This document shows positions 11,927 to 23,816 of a DNA stretch of 64,000 nucleotides, in pieces. The notes below the pieces were generated by a model. The model did not search any database, had not been told where the DNA came from, and saw nothing but the letters and a program-made list of their open reading frames with translations. Source of the DNA: Begonia masoniana (lineage: Eukaryota; Streptophyta; Magnoliopsida; Cucurbitales; Begoniaceae). The translations under genes and the position numbers were made by a program. Numbering within the stretch: position 1 is the stretch's first letter; every line of letters begins with the position of its first letter. The stretch spans positions 31,527,023-31,591,022 of the forward strand of contig CM039510.1 of assembly GCA_022432975.1 (NCBI GenBank), read 5' to 3'.

Positions 11927-13203
11927 TGATAGGCTACGGGCTGCAAATGGGGTGAATAAACGCATGCGGATGACAACAAAATAGAAACAAAGATCGGTGC
12001 TTAAGAACACCCCAAAACAGATGCTAAAATGCTGGAAAAATACAGAGAAAACAGTGCAGGGGAGACGAGGGATGAAAGATGGTTACCGAGAGGTGGGCAC
12101 GTCGACCAACTCCTCAGATAGCTGCGGAGGATTGAGAGAAATGTTGTAGAGGTGGCGGAACGATGAGGGAACCATCGTCAGCCGAATGGTGGCTCTTGGC
12201 ATCATTCAGAACAGAGCTCCGCCGAAGTACGGGGAAGCGCTCCAGCGGCTGGAACAGCCCTGCAAGGCGTTTCTTCATCCTCAGAAGAGGCTGATGGGAG
12301 GTGGGTTGATGACCCTTAGCTGGCCCAGAAGCTATCGAAGCTTTGGGTGAGAAATTCGCCGTTGCCAGAGACGAATTCACAACGACGGGCACTTCGGTTT
12401 TGTCGTCTTCCTTCAGTCGAGCTCGTGTGGGAGCTGGCAGAAGACGACTCAGACGCATCTGAGCAACCGTGAACTCGGAGAGTGCTGGCCAAGCCTTCAA
12501 GCGCTGGGCACCGGCGAGGCCGAGAGAAGTTTTCTCTCTTCGCAGAGGAACTCCGACAAACACGAAGACAATCTTTTGGTTTCCAAAAATTTGCATTACT
12601 AGCTAACATTTTACAGAAGAGAAAGAAAGCTTAAATACAGAGGGGAACAGGAAGAAGAAGGAGGAGAGAGCTCGACAGGAAATAGCATCGGCAACGGCTA
12701 GAAAAAGAGTCGTTGGAGCTTCTGGCGGTTCGCTGGCACCCGGTTCACTGGTGGCAGGGCACTCCAGCCGGTTCACATCTCTTGCTCTTGGTTCAGCTCT
12801 CTTTTAGCCTTGGTTCATCCGGTTCAAGCTTTGTTCCTCTTGGTTTGGTCGGTTCAGCATTGGTTCCTCTTGGTTCGGCCACTTCAGCCCTTGGTTCTCT
12901 CTTTAATCTTCCATTTTCCTAAGGCATTAACGATTATATAACCTAGACAAATATTATGCTACGAGTTTGCCCAAAAATGAGTGTTTTAAATTACAAATAA
13001 AATAAAACGAAAACTTGGCTACAAAAGTTGAATTTAAGGAAAACAAATTCCTTTTTCATTCCAAGCTTCGGAAGCCAATTTGCCTACATAATTCCATAAA
13101 TCCATTAGATAGATAAATTAGATAAATACTTACCTTGACTTGTGTTTTAACGGTTCAGACCATAGGCACATTATGGCGGATCTTTGGAACTCGGGGCATA
13201 TCA
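11927..13203 (-). repeat. 3' LTR of element A (1277 bp)
   Basis: Direct repeat of 16008-17245. On the minus strand it contains the GGAATTTG motif near its start, a run of degenerate GGTTC/TTGGTTC repeats (about 12750-12910), a TATA-like TGTATTTAAGC near 12640, and a leader-type ORF (12114-12596, starting MQIFGNQK) downstream of that box. The ORF is 160 residues here but only 96 in the other LTR. It may simply be a chance frame. Confidence 0.9.
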
Positions 13204-16007
13204 TCCCTCCCGATTGTTGAGGATTTGACCTCAAATCCAATGGTTGACTCACCGGGGGACATTACAACACTTAGAATAAAATTTCTCTACCAAAAAGCTT
13301 AAACCAGCAAACCATAGTAGACACAAAATAAAGTTATCCTAAAGTTGAAAATCATTTAACCATTTACAAATGTCAAAACCAAATTGTTCATTTTATCAAT
13401 TTGGAAACAATCATACAAGATAAAAACAAGTTTTAAACAAAGTTGAACAATCCATTTTATATGCTATACCAATCAAAGTAGTTATTGAATCCAAATGAAA
13501 ATTATCCTTTAGAAAAGAAGGAAAACACTTGATTCAATCAATTTAAATTCATCTAAAAAGTAAGAATTTAAAGTCAAGGTTAGCATAAGTTCATTCTAAA
13601 TTCAAACTCATTGAAAACAATTTTCACTAAAAATTTGAGTTAGAATCCATCAATTAAAATAGGCAACATATGGCAACAAAAACTATTTCCTCCAAGTTCT
13701 ATCCATCAAGATAAGCATAGACAATAATTTAAACTTGACATTTTAAATGTTTTAAGAACTATAAAGGAGTTGGTTACAACATTTCAAATCATCCATTAAT
13801 CTCCTATATTCGATCTATCCACAAGATATTCAAGAGATCATTGGAACATACCTTGTTGCCAAAAATTTATTCCATCTCCTTGGCTCATCCATAGCCAATG
13901 CTCAAATGGACTGGAAGCTACCAAACCTCAAATGATCTTTTCCTTTTCAAATCATGAAAACAAGAAGACAACAATATGCATATATTTTGATTTTACCTTT
14001 ACCTTGGCCAACAACAATTAAACTAATTGACCAAGCACTAAATTCTAAAGTGAAACTCTAAATTTAATTCCTAAACAAAGACAAATAAAGTGGTTTGGTT
14101 GGGTATCAACCACTAATTAGATCAAAGATTAGTCATGCATACCTCATGCTACTAACCAAAAATTTAATCCACAATTAGCACAAAAAATAAGTCACAAGAT
14201 TCAATCTAAAAGTCCTAAACATTTAATCAAACAGCACAACAAATCAAACAAGTTAATCAAGGAAAATAAACTTGCAACTAATATCAATGATAAGCTATTG
14301 GGTCTAGGCAACCCTCTAGAACTTTTGTGGAAATCGTCACACTATCCCACACCCTTTAAAGGCGACTTCCTCACACGGAGATCTGTCGGGCCCAATGGCC
14401 AGCGGTAAACTTCAGACAATACCAACGGGTCACAGAGGAAAAGCTCTTGGCCACAAACACAGATCACTCGACGGTACAAGTGAATCCTAAGTGACTAACA
14501 AGATAGTATATGACATGCTTTTGTTAAAAGGTCGGACCTCAAGTTAACATAGTCCTAAACAAAACAGAAAACACTCAACTTGATGCAATCAAACAAGAGT
14601 TCAAAACAGAATTTCAAAACATGGTGAAATAGAATTTGCCAAGCTCTATTTAACATGCAATTTAGTTCATGCTTTTCATTCTAAATTTAACTTTAACATC
14701 AAGGACTCAAACACCTGACACTAAACATCAATTAAACACAAGTTGGATGCATCATAATAGGAATCAAAAACATATCCAAGAAACATAGCAAAACAGAATT
14801 TTAAATCCAATTTTACAAGTAATTTGGCTCAATTTAATCAACCTAGAAATTCTAAATTAAGCATCAACTAAAACGGAATTAAAAACAAGTTTAAAACACA
14901 AATAAGCATGGCAAAACATTTACATAATATTTTAGATACTTTAAAGACACAAACAGAAATTGAAACTCAAAACAATGCACAAAACACATAAAAGCAACAA
15001 AATTTCCTAAATAGAAAAACTAACACAAATCTACTCCAATATTCCTGAAAATTTAACATGGACTAGCAAACAAGATGATTAATATTCTGTCAAATTTTCA
15101 AATCTAGATTCAACATGAGAAGAAAGTTATGCAAGCTCAAAGTTCAGGAAATTTAAACTCAAAAACCAGAAAAATTTCTAAATAACCTAACGTATCCTCA
15201 ACATAAACTAGCACAATCCACATCCGAATAATCTGAAATTTTAACAGAGGTTAGCCCACAATATGATTAGCATTCTGTAAAAATTTCAAATCAAAGTTCA
15301 CTATGAGAAGAAAATTATGCAGGTCCAAAGTAGCAACAAAAACCAGAAAAACTAAAAAAGTAGATTCTAAACAACTTAGATTCCTAAACCGAAACTAACA
15401 CAATTCAACTCCAAATAACCTGAAATTTTCACAGATGATAGTTAACAATATGTTGATTATGCTGTAAAAATTTCAAATCAAAATTCATAGTAAGCAAAGA
15501 ATTATGCAAGTCCAAAGTAGCAACAAAAACTAGAAAAACCAGAAAATTCTAAACCAGAATTTTAATCTAAACATACTAGAAAAGTCTAAACAAAACAATG
15601 CCAATTTAGACACCAAATTAGCACAATAAACTCTCCTAAACATGAGAATTCAATTCTAACATTTCATTTTCTAATCCATTCTCTATGTAAGGTAAATTTT
15701 GCCAACACAAACCTAAACAACTAAACATGGTTCTAAAACAGAAATAACACAACATTAGAACATGCTTTTCAGGAATAACATTCTGAAAATTAAACCAATA
15801 CTGGCCATGGTTAGTTCATGCTTGCTAATCAGAAACATGAGGTTCATATGGAAAAATCATATCAGATAATATCACAGCAATGGAATCTAATTAAACAGCA
15901 AATTCAAACACTTACACGACACAAACAAAAATCACAGCAAAAAACAGGGGACTGAAAAAAATAGAACCCGAATTGCAAACAAAGAGCACTTATGCTCTGA
16001 TACCACT
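13204..16007 (-). other. Internal region of element A, no coding capacity
   Basis: 2.8 kb, very AT-rich. A polypurine-like tract (minus strand TCGGGAGGGA) abuts the 3' LTR at 13204-13213, and the tRNA-Met primer site lies at the other end. The stretch around 14290-14470 is GC-richer. Three degenerate repeats spaced ~185 bp (about 15075, 15260 and 15450) share CTGTAAAAATTTCAAATC-like cores and ATTATGCAAGTCCAAAG. I see no ORF above background. Confidence 0.8.
15994..16005 (-). other. Primer binding site of element A
   Basis: The minus strand reads TGGTATCAGAGC, two bases from the LTR boundary at 16008. This is the same tRNA-Met arrangement as in elements B and C. Confidence 0.85.
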
Positions 16008-17245
16008 TGATAGGCTACGGGCTGCAAATGGGGTGAATAAACGCATGTGGAAGACAACAAAATAGAAACAACGATCGGTGCTCAAGAACACCCCAAAATA
16101 GATGCTAAAATGCTAGAAAAATACAGAGAATACAGGGCAGGGGAGACGAGGGATGAAAGATGGTTACAGAGAGGTGGGCACGTCGACCAACTCCTCAGAG
16201 AGCTGCGGGGGATTGAGAGAAGTGATCGACCAACTCCTCGGCACCATTCAGAACAGAGCTTCGCTGAAGGACGGGGAAGTGCTCCAACGGCTGGAACAGC
16301 CCTGCAAGGCGTTGTTTCTTCCTCAGAAGAGGGCGATGGGAGGTGGGTCAACGACCCTTAGCTGGCCCAGAAGCTATCGAAGCTTTGGGTGAGAAATTCG
16401 CCGTTGCCAGAGACGAATTCACAACGACGGGCACTTCGATTTCGCCGTCTTCCTTCAATCGAGCTCGTGTGGGAGCTGACAGAAGACGACTCAGATGCCT
16501 CCGAGCAACCGTGAACTCGGAGAGTTCTGGCCAAGCCTTCAAGCGTTGGGTGCCGGCGAGGCCGAGAGAAGTTTTCTCTCTTCGCAGAGGAACTCCGACA
16601 AACACGAAGATAATCTTTTGGTTTCCAAAAATTTGCATTACTAGTTAACATTTTACAGAAGAGAAAGAAAGCTTAAATACAGAGGGGAACAGGAAGAAGA
16701 AGGGGGAGAGAGCTCGACGGGAAATAGCATCGGCAACGGCTAGAAAAAGAGTCGTTGGAGCTTCTGGCGGTTCACTGGCACCCGGTTCACTGGTGGCAGG
16801 GCACTCCAATCGGTTAACATCTCTTGCTCTTGGTTCAGCTCCCTTTTGGCCTTGGTTCATCTGGGTCAAGCTTTGTTCCTCTTGGTTTGGCCGGTTCAGC
16901 GTTGGTTCCTCTTGGTTCGGCCACTTCAGTCCTTGGTTCTCTGTTTAATCTTCCATTTTCCTAAGGCATTAATGATTATATAACCAAGACAAATATTATG
17001 CTACGAGTTTGCCCAAAAATGAGGGTTTTAAATTACAAATAAAATAAAACGAAAACTTGGCTACAAAAGTTGAATTTAAGGAAAACAAATTTCTTCTTCA
17101 TTCCAAGCTTCAGAAGCCAATTTGCCTACATAATTCCACAAATCCATTAGATAGATAAATTAGATAAATACTTACCTTGACTTGTGTTTTAACGGTTCGG
17201 ACCGTAGGCACATTATGGCGGATCTTTGGAACTCGGGGCATATCA
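16008..17245 (-). repeat. 5' LTR of element A (1238 bp)
   Basis: Direct repeat of 11927-13203 with the same termini. It carries the GGAATTTG-type motif near 17085, the GGTTC-rich stretch near 16770-16940 and the TATA-like TATTTAAGC near 16672. On the plus strand the end GGGCATATCA at 17245 is followed by the CCTTG copy of the target duplication. Confidence 0.9.
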
Positions 17246-17250
17246 CCTTG

Positions 17251-18649
17251 GGTTACAATCAAATAGAAAATTGGCAAAATCCCAAACTTTATATCATCTC
17301 TCTACTGATTACGTGTTTTTTTTTTGTAGGTATAATTTTTGGAAGGGATGCATACGTAGCACTTGGAGGAGTCACATTTGGCCCATGGGATTTTGTCTTC
17401 CCAGCCCGTTAATTTGTAATTTTTAATTTTAAACTCATTGGCATACATTAGCCTTTTTGTATAGATTATTATTATATTTGCATATCATGCATTAGATTGT
17501 GTGGTTAGGGTTAGATGTATGTTGGTGGATTATGGGTTGAAGAAATTAAACCAATTATTCAAAGGAAGAAGACATCAACATAAGGGAGCTAAAAGGAAGT
17601 CTTGGCCCAAAGAAGAGCCCACAAAAAATGTATAATTTTGGAGGTACATGAGTGAGTGGCAACATGGATTGATGAGTTGGCAAAATCTCACCCATTGGCT
17701 AAGTAATGGCTCAATTTAAAGGAGGAAAACTGGTCTGGCACGCGCGGGTAGGCAGCTGGAGGGCGCGGGCAGCAGGCACTTTGGATCGCTGAGTTGGCGT
17801 GCAAGGAGGCAGCTTGGCCGTCAATCAGCGCGGGCGATCAGCATCGCTCCTTCACCCGGGTAGCACGCACGTGGCCGCGCCTGATTCGTGGATGGCGCGC
17901 GCACCAGATCCTTCATCTTAGCCATCCGATTCTTCTCCTCATCGATGGCCCTCCTTCACTCTTGTCAAACCCTAATCTACCGTAGGAACTCTACAAAGGC
18001 ATGGCATTGGTGAATGTTTGAGAACTTTTGCTCATTTATAAAATTTCTATTTCTCTCTAAAGCTTTGTTTGCTTTTGGTTTTCCTTGGTTCTTTGAATCA
18101 AGTGGATAAGCTCTCCATTGTTAGCCTAGCCTTCGGGTTGCTAGGTTAACTCTTAACCATTCCCTCGCCTTTTCCAACGGGATTAAGAGTTTAGAACGAA
18201 AACCTAGGCCCTAGGTGGTCATTTTTCCTACGGGAAATTCGTTTATCCGAGAGCGTAAAACGTAAGATAGCTATTTGGATCCGCCGAAGGTATTTACATT
18301 TTTAGCATTTCCATCACTTTCCACACACTTTCCACCGTTTAATTTCAGCATACACTACACACATTCCACCTTTATTTTGTGCAATTTTCTTCTTTCATTT
18401 TTGCATCAATTCCCTCCACGTTTTCATCCATCTTCTCTTCATCTCTTTCTTTTATTTTCTTCATATTTCATACCCTTATCATGCCTATACTCCTCGGCCA
18501 TCATTAGCATACAACAACACCTTCACTTATTCATCTTTTCTAGCTATTTTCTTTATGTATTTTCGGTTCTTGCAACACCAATCACCCGAGCACACTTCTA
18601 ATTAATTTTGTGCATTACACAACCCCCTTTTCTAAGGGGTTTCATGTCA
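17251..18649 (+). repeat. 5' LTR of element B, main part
   Basis: Continuation of the LTR that begins at 11915. It matches 22117-23451 along its length, except for ~90 bp near 18548-18640 that are missing from the 3' LTR. It includes the TTTGTCTTCCC motif near 17393, a G/C-rich block (17735-17910) and a TATA position mutated to CTACAAAGG near 17987. It ends ATGTCA at 18649. Confidence 0.9.
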
Positions 18650-18651
18650 AG

Positions 18652-18664
18652 TGGTATCAGAGCC
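18652..18664 (+). other. Primer binding site of element B
   Basis: TGGTATCAGAGCC, two bases after the LTR end, complementary to plant initiator tRNA-Met. Confidence 0.9.
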
Positions 18665-20004
18665 AAAAGGCTTCCCACGATGCATTTTAGTTCCCATGAC
18701 AATAGTCAAAAATCGGCACAAAACTGGGATAGCGGCTCGTTTCATTTCTAGCAATATTTTCACTTCTATTGCTGATCTAACTTTGTGCTAACTTGTGCTA
18801 ATCTTAACGTTATATTTGCTGCCATTATTCTTATCATTTGCTAGCTTGAAATATTAAGTTAAATATGGTATGCTTTGATGGAGAAAAATTCGGCCAAGGT
18901 AAGGAAGAAATTCCTCTCGGATTTTTGGTTATTCCCTCTCGGTTTTCTTACCTATTTTAGCTTCGGTTTGCCTATTCCTTGCTTTAATTTTTGCAGCATA
19001 TTTATGCCTTATTGTGAACCATGTTTTGCATCTAAATATTGTCAAATGACTAGAGGTAAAATCTGAATATTTTGGATGCATAAAATCGGCCTAAAGTTAA
19101 AGCTATAAAATCGGTTTTATGTCTACTTTAGTTTCGGTTTTTGCATGTTTCTTTGCCTCGGTTTTTCTATCACATTTTGCATGATTTGAACCATGAATTT
19201 TACCTCTAAGATTTGCCTATAATTTAGTATAAAATCTGGTGATAATGATATTTGCAAATCGGCCTTAATGACATATTCTAAATTGGTTTAATGGTGTTTT
19301 CCTTTCTTTGTTTGTGGGATTTGTTAACTTCCATTTTTGGCTTGATTTGGATTCGGTTTTCTAGTCTTTAAATGTTAGGTTTTAATCCCATAATTGCATC
19401 TAAATTTTCCTTAAAATCTGAATATATGGATACATAAAAATTGCCACTAAATATAAAGCTATAAAAATTGGTTTAATTGTTATTCTCGGTTTCTATTATG
19501 TTATGCTCGATTTTTATGGCCTATTGCTGATTGTTTGCACTTGGATTTAGCCTTTAATTCATCTATTCTATGCTGTTATTTGAATGCACAAGATTGGTTT
19601 ACGAGAATTTAGCAATAGCATGTTAAAATTCGTCATTATTGCACTTAATGCTTCATGAAAATTCTACTATATAACTTGAAAATTTCAGCATGATTACCTT
19701 GATAAAACTTGTGCTTTAATTCTAATACTTGTTGATTTTGGAGTTATTTAGTTGTTATTTATATTATTTTGGGTGATTCTAGTTTAAAGTTGATTAATTT
19801 TTGAAGTTTGATTGAAAATTGTGGTAATTGCACGTATTAAAAATTTCATTTCTAAAATTAGTTTGTTAAGTGTTTAATGTTATCATTAAGTTGTTTCCTT
19901 AAGTGAGCATGATCCATATTTTATTATTGTCTTAGTTAAGAATTTGCCCTTAGTGCTTAAAATTTTCCTAAGACATTAATCATATAATCACCTCACCAAT
20001 TAGG
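18665..20004 (+). other. AT-rich leader of element B
   Basis: About 1.3 kb between primer site and gag. It contains repeated TCGGTTTT-type motifs and no supported ORF, and it parallels the leader of element C. Confidence 0.7.
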
Positions 20005-20927
20005 ATGAAATTTTTAATTAGACACTTAATTATGACTAATAGAAGTTGGTTTGCACGTGACACACCACACAAAGAGCCAAATCGTGCGAAGGGCACTCCC
20101 CCTCCCAAACCTATACGTCACGAGGGTGAAACTAGTGCTCAAGAAGGCATGCAAGGACAAATTGATGCCTTAACGAGCTCAATTAACACCCTTGCCCAAC
20201 AAGTCCAATCATTAATGAACAATCCTCCCCGTAGAGAATTCCAATAACGAAATCCTTCACGAGAGACATATTCTAGGGTTATTTCCGAACGTCCTAAGCG
20301 TAGAAATCTTTTTCCACAACCCTTAGAGGAAGAAAAATGGGCTGAGCCCCAAAGAAAGAGATCCTGATATTTTGAATCGGAGGATGAGGATTGGGCACAT
20401 AATCAAGAACCAAACATTTTCCCATTTAGTGGTCTCTATGGTAGTGATGAATATTCCTTTTGGGTTAAAAGGTTAGAAAGAGATTTGCTTATAAGTATTA
20501 TTGTGAAAGGAAAAAAATTAACTTAGCCTCTAAGAGTTTAACCAAGAAAGCTAAATCTTTGTGGGAAAGATTTGTAGCAAAGATAAGAAGAACTAAGGAA
20601 GAAGACTTCATTTCTTGGACAATAATGAAGAGGTTATTAGCAAAGGAATTTGCCCCAAAACTACAAAAGGAAGAGCCCAATTTTAGGAACAAAATTTTTA
20701 AGGAAGATCACCCTATATGTTATCCTAGCTCCTTCAAATTTAAGAATCAAAATAGGCGTGAATATCCCTCTACTCATGGAAGAAATTTAAGGGATAAAAT
20801 GGGGATAAGGACTAGGATTAATCAACCACCAATTCTACCTTCCAAACCAATTGTTGACGGAAATCTAGGACGGCTAGATAAGATCATGCGCGGAATTGAA
20901 ATTACTGGCCACCTTTTGGAAAATTAG
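20005..20927 (+). pseudogene. Gag-like region of element B, broken
   Basis: The first ORF (20005-20247) gives MTNRSWFARDTPHKEPNRA and then QGQIDALTSSINTLAQQVQSL, matching the element C gag. After the stop near 20247, homologous sequence continues in other frames: an acidic stretch near 20370-20410, then around 20530-20690 'KSLWERFVAKIRRTKEEDFISW', here only partly open (from 20559). That piece resembles the middle of a gypsy Gag (W and basic residues before a helix), and the tail is rich in R, K and N. I see no CCHC zinc knuckle. At least two stops or frameshifts break it. Confidence 0.6.
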
Positions 20928-20987
20928 GTACAAGAAACTTCAAGGATACTTGCCAATTAACCAACCATTTCTAGACCACCGTCTTCT

Positions 20988-21776
20988 ATGCCCCAAAAGT
21001 TTAATTCACTTAAAGAAGAATCTTTAAGCGACGCTGAATATCAAAAGATTTTAGAGGAAACACCTAGCTTAAGTATTGAGGAAGAAGAGACATTAGAAGG
21101 AGCCAATTATTACCCCGAAGAAGTTCCTCTTGTTGAGATGGAAAATCAAAAGGATGAAGGAATTTTGAAAGAGGAAGAAAGTGATCGAGTAAAGGAGGAA
21201 TTACCACAAGGATTACCACCCATGCATGGTATTACATACCAATTGGATGGATCAACCCAAGAGCACCCTCATTCAAGTGTTGTCAATTGGCATCATAATC
21301 CCCTTTATAATGAATCAACCGCCTCCCAACCCTCAAATTTACCCTTCCTCAAAACAAATGACCTTTGGGAAGAGATGGTGGAAGAAGATAAGATGCCTTA
21401 CCATTTGAAAGAAGAGTCAACATGGCATCAAGCAGAAAAGGAGTTTAGTGACGAGAGTATTTTTGGAACTTGTCATATGATCATCGGTCTACCCCACTCC
21501 TTTTCGACTATTGAAAGAATAAACCCTTCCTTCCACCCATTTTCGAAGAAATTAGCATATTCCTTAGTTCATTCATATTGTGCTACTTTAGACCCTAATA
21601 GAAATAGGCAAAACAAGGAAAAATGTACGCCTAATGGACGTAACAAAAGCCTTAGTTTGCAATTGGGTAAACTAGAAAAACCACATGTTCCACCATTTGA
21701 CTACCACAAATTCTACCATAGAACTAGACTTAAGGTTCAATTGGTAAGAAATTTTATCTTTGAGGTCTTAAGATAA
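20988..21776 (+). CDS. Acidic ORF of unknown function in element B
   Basis: 262 residues. The N-terminal 75 residues are strongly acidic (SIEEEETLEGA, ILKEEESDRVKEELPQG). This is followed by a Pro/His/Ser-rich middle (STQEHPHSSVVNWHHNP) and a more basic, aromatic C-terminus (HVPPFDYHKFYHRTRLKVQL). No aspartic protease (DTGA/DSGA), RT or integrase motif is visible. It lies after gag, where gag-C or protease would be expected. It may be an element-specific accessory or gag-C product. It is the longest intact frame in the element. Confidence 0.5.
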   Translation: MPQKFNSLKEESLSDAEYQKILEETPSLSIEEEETLEGANYYPEEVPLVEMENQKDEGILKEEESDRVKEELPQGLPPMHGITYQLDGSTQEHPHSSVVNWHHNPLYNESTASQPSNLPFLKTNDLWEEMVEEDKMPYHLKEESTWHQAEKEFSDESIFGTCHMIIGLPHSFSTIERINPSFHPFSKKLAYSLVHSYCATLDPNRNRQNKEKCTPNGRNKSLSLQLGKLEKPHVPPFDYHKFYHRTRLKVQLVRNFIFEVLR

Positions 21777-22116
21777 AATGGACTATTTCTTTGGTCGAAG
21801 GATTTTAGCATTTCCACATCACTACATGTCGGATTTGACTACTTTGAAAAATTTCATCCCATCAATGAGCAATTGCCCTCCAAAGTAGCTTTCGGATCCA
21901 ATTTTACCACCCTTACCAAAGAAAATTTTTGTAAGACCATCCAACCCCTTTTCCATCTAGCGCATCGTTTGGTGAGATTCCTTCAAACGAAAGAATATAC
22001 CCTCATTGCATTCAAATTCGGGCCTTCAAATAGTGGACAAGAAATCGTAGGAGACATCCTTGAGAAGAAGCCAACCAACGAATTTGAGGTCAAATCCTCA
22101 AATCATCCGGAGAGGA
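21777..22116 (+). other. 3' internal region and polypurine tract of element B
   Basis: Includes a 99-residue frame from 21873 that runs into the 3' LTR (ending near HPERMTCLG at the LTR start). This resembles the way gypsy polyproteins overlap the LTR. The purine tract CCGGAGAGGA at 22107-22116 directly precedes the LTR TG at 22117. Confidence 0.6.
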
Positions 22117-23451
22117 TGACATGCCTCGGGTTACAATCAAAGAGAAAATTGGCAAAATCTCAAACTTTATAACATCTCTCTACTTATTACGTGTTTTTCT
22201 TTTGTAGGTATAATTTTTGGAAGGGATGCATGCGTAGCACTTGGAGGAGTCACATTTGGCACATGGAAATTTGTCTTCCCGGCCCGTTAATTTGTAATTT
22301 TTAATTTCAAACTCATTGGCATACATTAGCCTTTTTGTATGGATTATTATTATATTTGCATATCATGCATTAGATTGTGTAGTTAGGGTTAGATGTATGT
22401 TGGTGGATTATGGGTTGAAGAAATTAAACCAATTATTCAAAGGAAGAAGACATCAACATAAGGGAGCCAAAAGGAAGTCTTGGCCCAAAGAAGAGCCCAC
22501 AAAAAAATGTATAATTTTGCAGGTACATGAGTGGATGGCAACATGGATTGATGAGTTGCCAAAATCTCACCCATTGGCTAAGGAATGACTCAATTTAAAG
22601 GAGGAAAATTGGTTTGGCACGCACGGGCAGTTGAAGGAGCGCGCGGGCAGGCAGCTGGAGGGCGCAGGCAGCAGGCACTTTGGATCGCTGAGTTGGCGCG
22701 CAAGGAGGCAGCTTGGCCGTCGATCAGCGCGCGCGATCAGCAGTGCTCCTTCACCCGGGTAGCTCGCACGTGGCCGCGCCTGGTTCGTGGATGGCGCGCG
22801 CACCAGATCCTTCATCCTAGCCATCTGATTCTTCTCCTCATCGATGGCCCTCCTTCACTCTTGCCAAACCCTAATCCACCCTAGGAACTCTATAAAAGCA
22901 TGGCATTGGTGAATGTTTGAGAACTTTTGCTCATTTATAAAATTTCTATTTCTCTCCAAAGCTTTGTTTGCTTTTGGTTTTCCTTGGTTCTTTGAATCAA
23001 GCGGAGAAGCCCTCCATTATTAGCCTAGCCTTCGGGTTGCTAGGTTAACTCTTAACCATTCCCTCGCCTTTTCCAACGGGATTAGGAGTTGAGGACGAAA
23101 ACCTACCCTAGGTGGTCATTTTTCCTACAGGAAATTCGTTTATCCAAGAGCGTAAAACGTAAGATAGCTCTTTAGATCCGCCGAAGGTATTTACATTTCT
23201 AGCATTACCATCACTTTCCACACACTTTTCACCCTTTAATTTCGGCATACACTATCACACATTCCACCTTTATTTTGTGCAATTTTCTTCTTTCATTTTT
23301 GCATCAATTCCCTCCACGTTTTCATCCATCTTCTCTTCATCTCTTTCTTTTATTTTCTTCATATTTCATACCCTTATCATGCCTATACCCCTCGGCCATC
23401 ATTAGCATACAACAACACCTTCACCTTATTCATCTAAGGGGTTTTGTGTCA
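22117..23451 (+). repeat. 3' LTR of element B (1335 bp)
   Basis: Starts TGACATGCCTCGGG and ends TTGTGTCA. Relative to the 5' copy it lacks ~90 bp near its end (CTTATTCAT joined to CTAAGGGGTTT). It keeps the intact target site for element A, so A inserted only into the 5' LTR. The right flank returns to 5S spacer. Confidence 0.9.
22891..22898 (+). promoter_or_regulatory. TATA box in 3' LTR of element B
   Basis: TATAAAAG within CTCTATAAAAGCATGGCATTGG. Equivalent boxes sit before the same GCATTGG-type sequence in related LTRs of this window (TATATATT near 56454, CATAAATG near 61062, TATAAATG at 63329). In the 5' LTR of B the box is mutated. Confidence 0.6.
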
Positions 23452-23699
23452 AAATGCTTTCCCCGCGATCGCCTTCCACTCCCAATCGACCACGACTCGC
23501 ATGCAAAAAGTGCCATTCTCGGGCCCCGAACGTCGCAATTTGCCCAAATTTTCAATGGTCAGCGCCGCAAGCGCCCACTCCTTTTATGCGCGAACCCGCG
23601 CATGGCAAAAAGGATAAGGGCCGCTTAAACCCCAGCCTCAACTGCCCTGCGCGGATCTCCGGCGATATGATATTGAAGAAAGTACTCGGTCGAAAAAAA

Positions 23700-23816
23700 G
23701 GGGTGCAACACGAGGACTTCCCAAGTGGTCATCCAACTTAGTACTACTCTCGCCGAAGCACTTTTAACTTTGGAGTTCTGACGGGATCCGGTGCATTAGT
23801 GCTCGTATGGTCGCAC
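23700..23816 (-). rRNA. 5S rRNA-like copy truncated at its 5' end by an LTR
   Basis: Complete from its 3' end to TCGCAC; its first two nucleotides are lost at the junction with the LTR at 23817. It carries the array's diagnostic states and a T-run after its 3' end. Confidence 0.85.

Larger units (their letters stand above)
11927..17245 (-). mobile_element. Element A: large non-coding LTR element (LARD-like)
   Basis: A minus-strand element nested in B's 5' LTR. Its 3' LTR is 11927-13203, internal region 13204-16007 and 5' LTR 16008-17245. LTR ends read TGATATGCC...CTATCA on the minus strand. The target duplication is CCTCG (11922-11926) and CCTTG (17246-17250), again one C-to-T difference. 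The intact target is readable in the 3' LTR of B at 22117 onward (TGACATGCCTCGGGTTAC). The internal region has no credible ORF, so I call it a large retrotransposon derivative. The LTRs differ by an indel cluster near 12140-12210 and scattered substitutions, so the insertion is not recent. Confidence 0.9.
11915..23451 (+). mobile_element. Element B: gypsy-type, non-autonomous, nested host
   Basis: A full-length plus-strand LTR element. Its 5' LTR is 11915-11926 plus 17251-18649, split by element A. The primer site is 18652-18664, the internal region runs to 22116, and the 3' LTR is 22117-23451. The target duplication is AAACG (11910-11914) and AAATG (23452-23456), differing by one C-to-T change. 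Removing B rejoins the 5S spacer as CAAACGCTTCCCC. The internal region is about 3.5 kb. It encodes a gag-like part and an acidic ORF but no recognisable protease, RT, RNase H or integrase, so mobility would need enzymes from another element. Confidence 0.9.
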
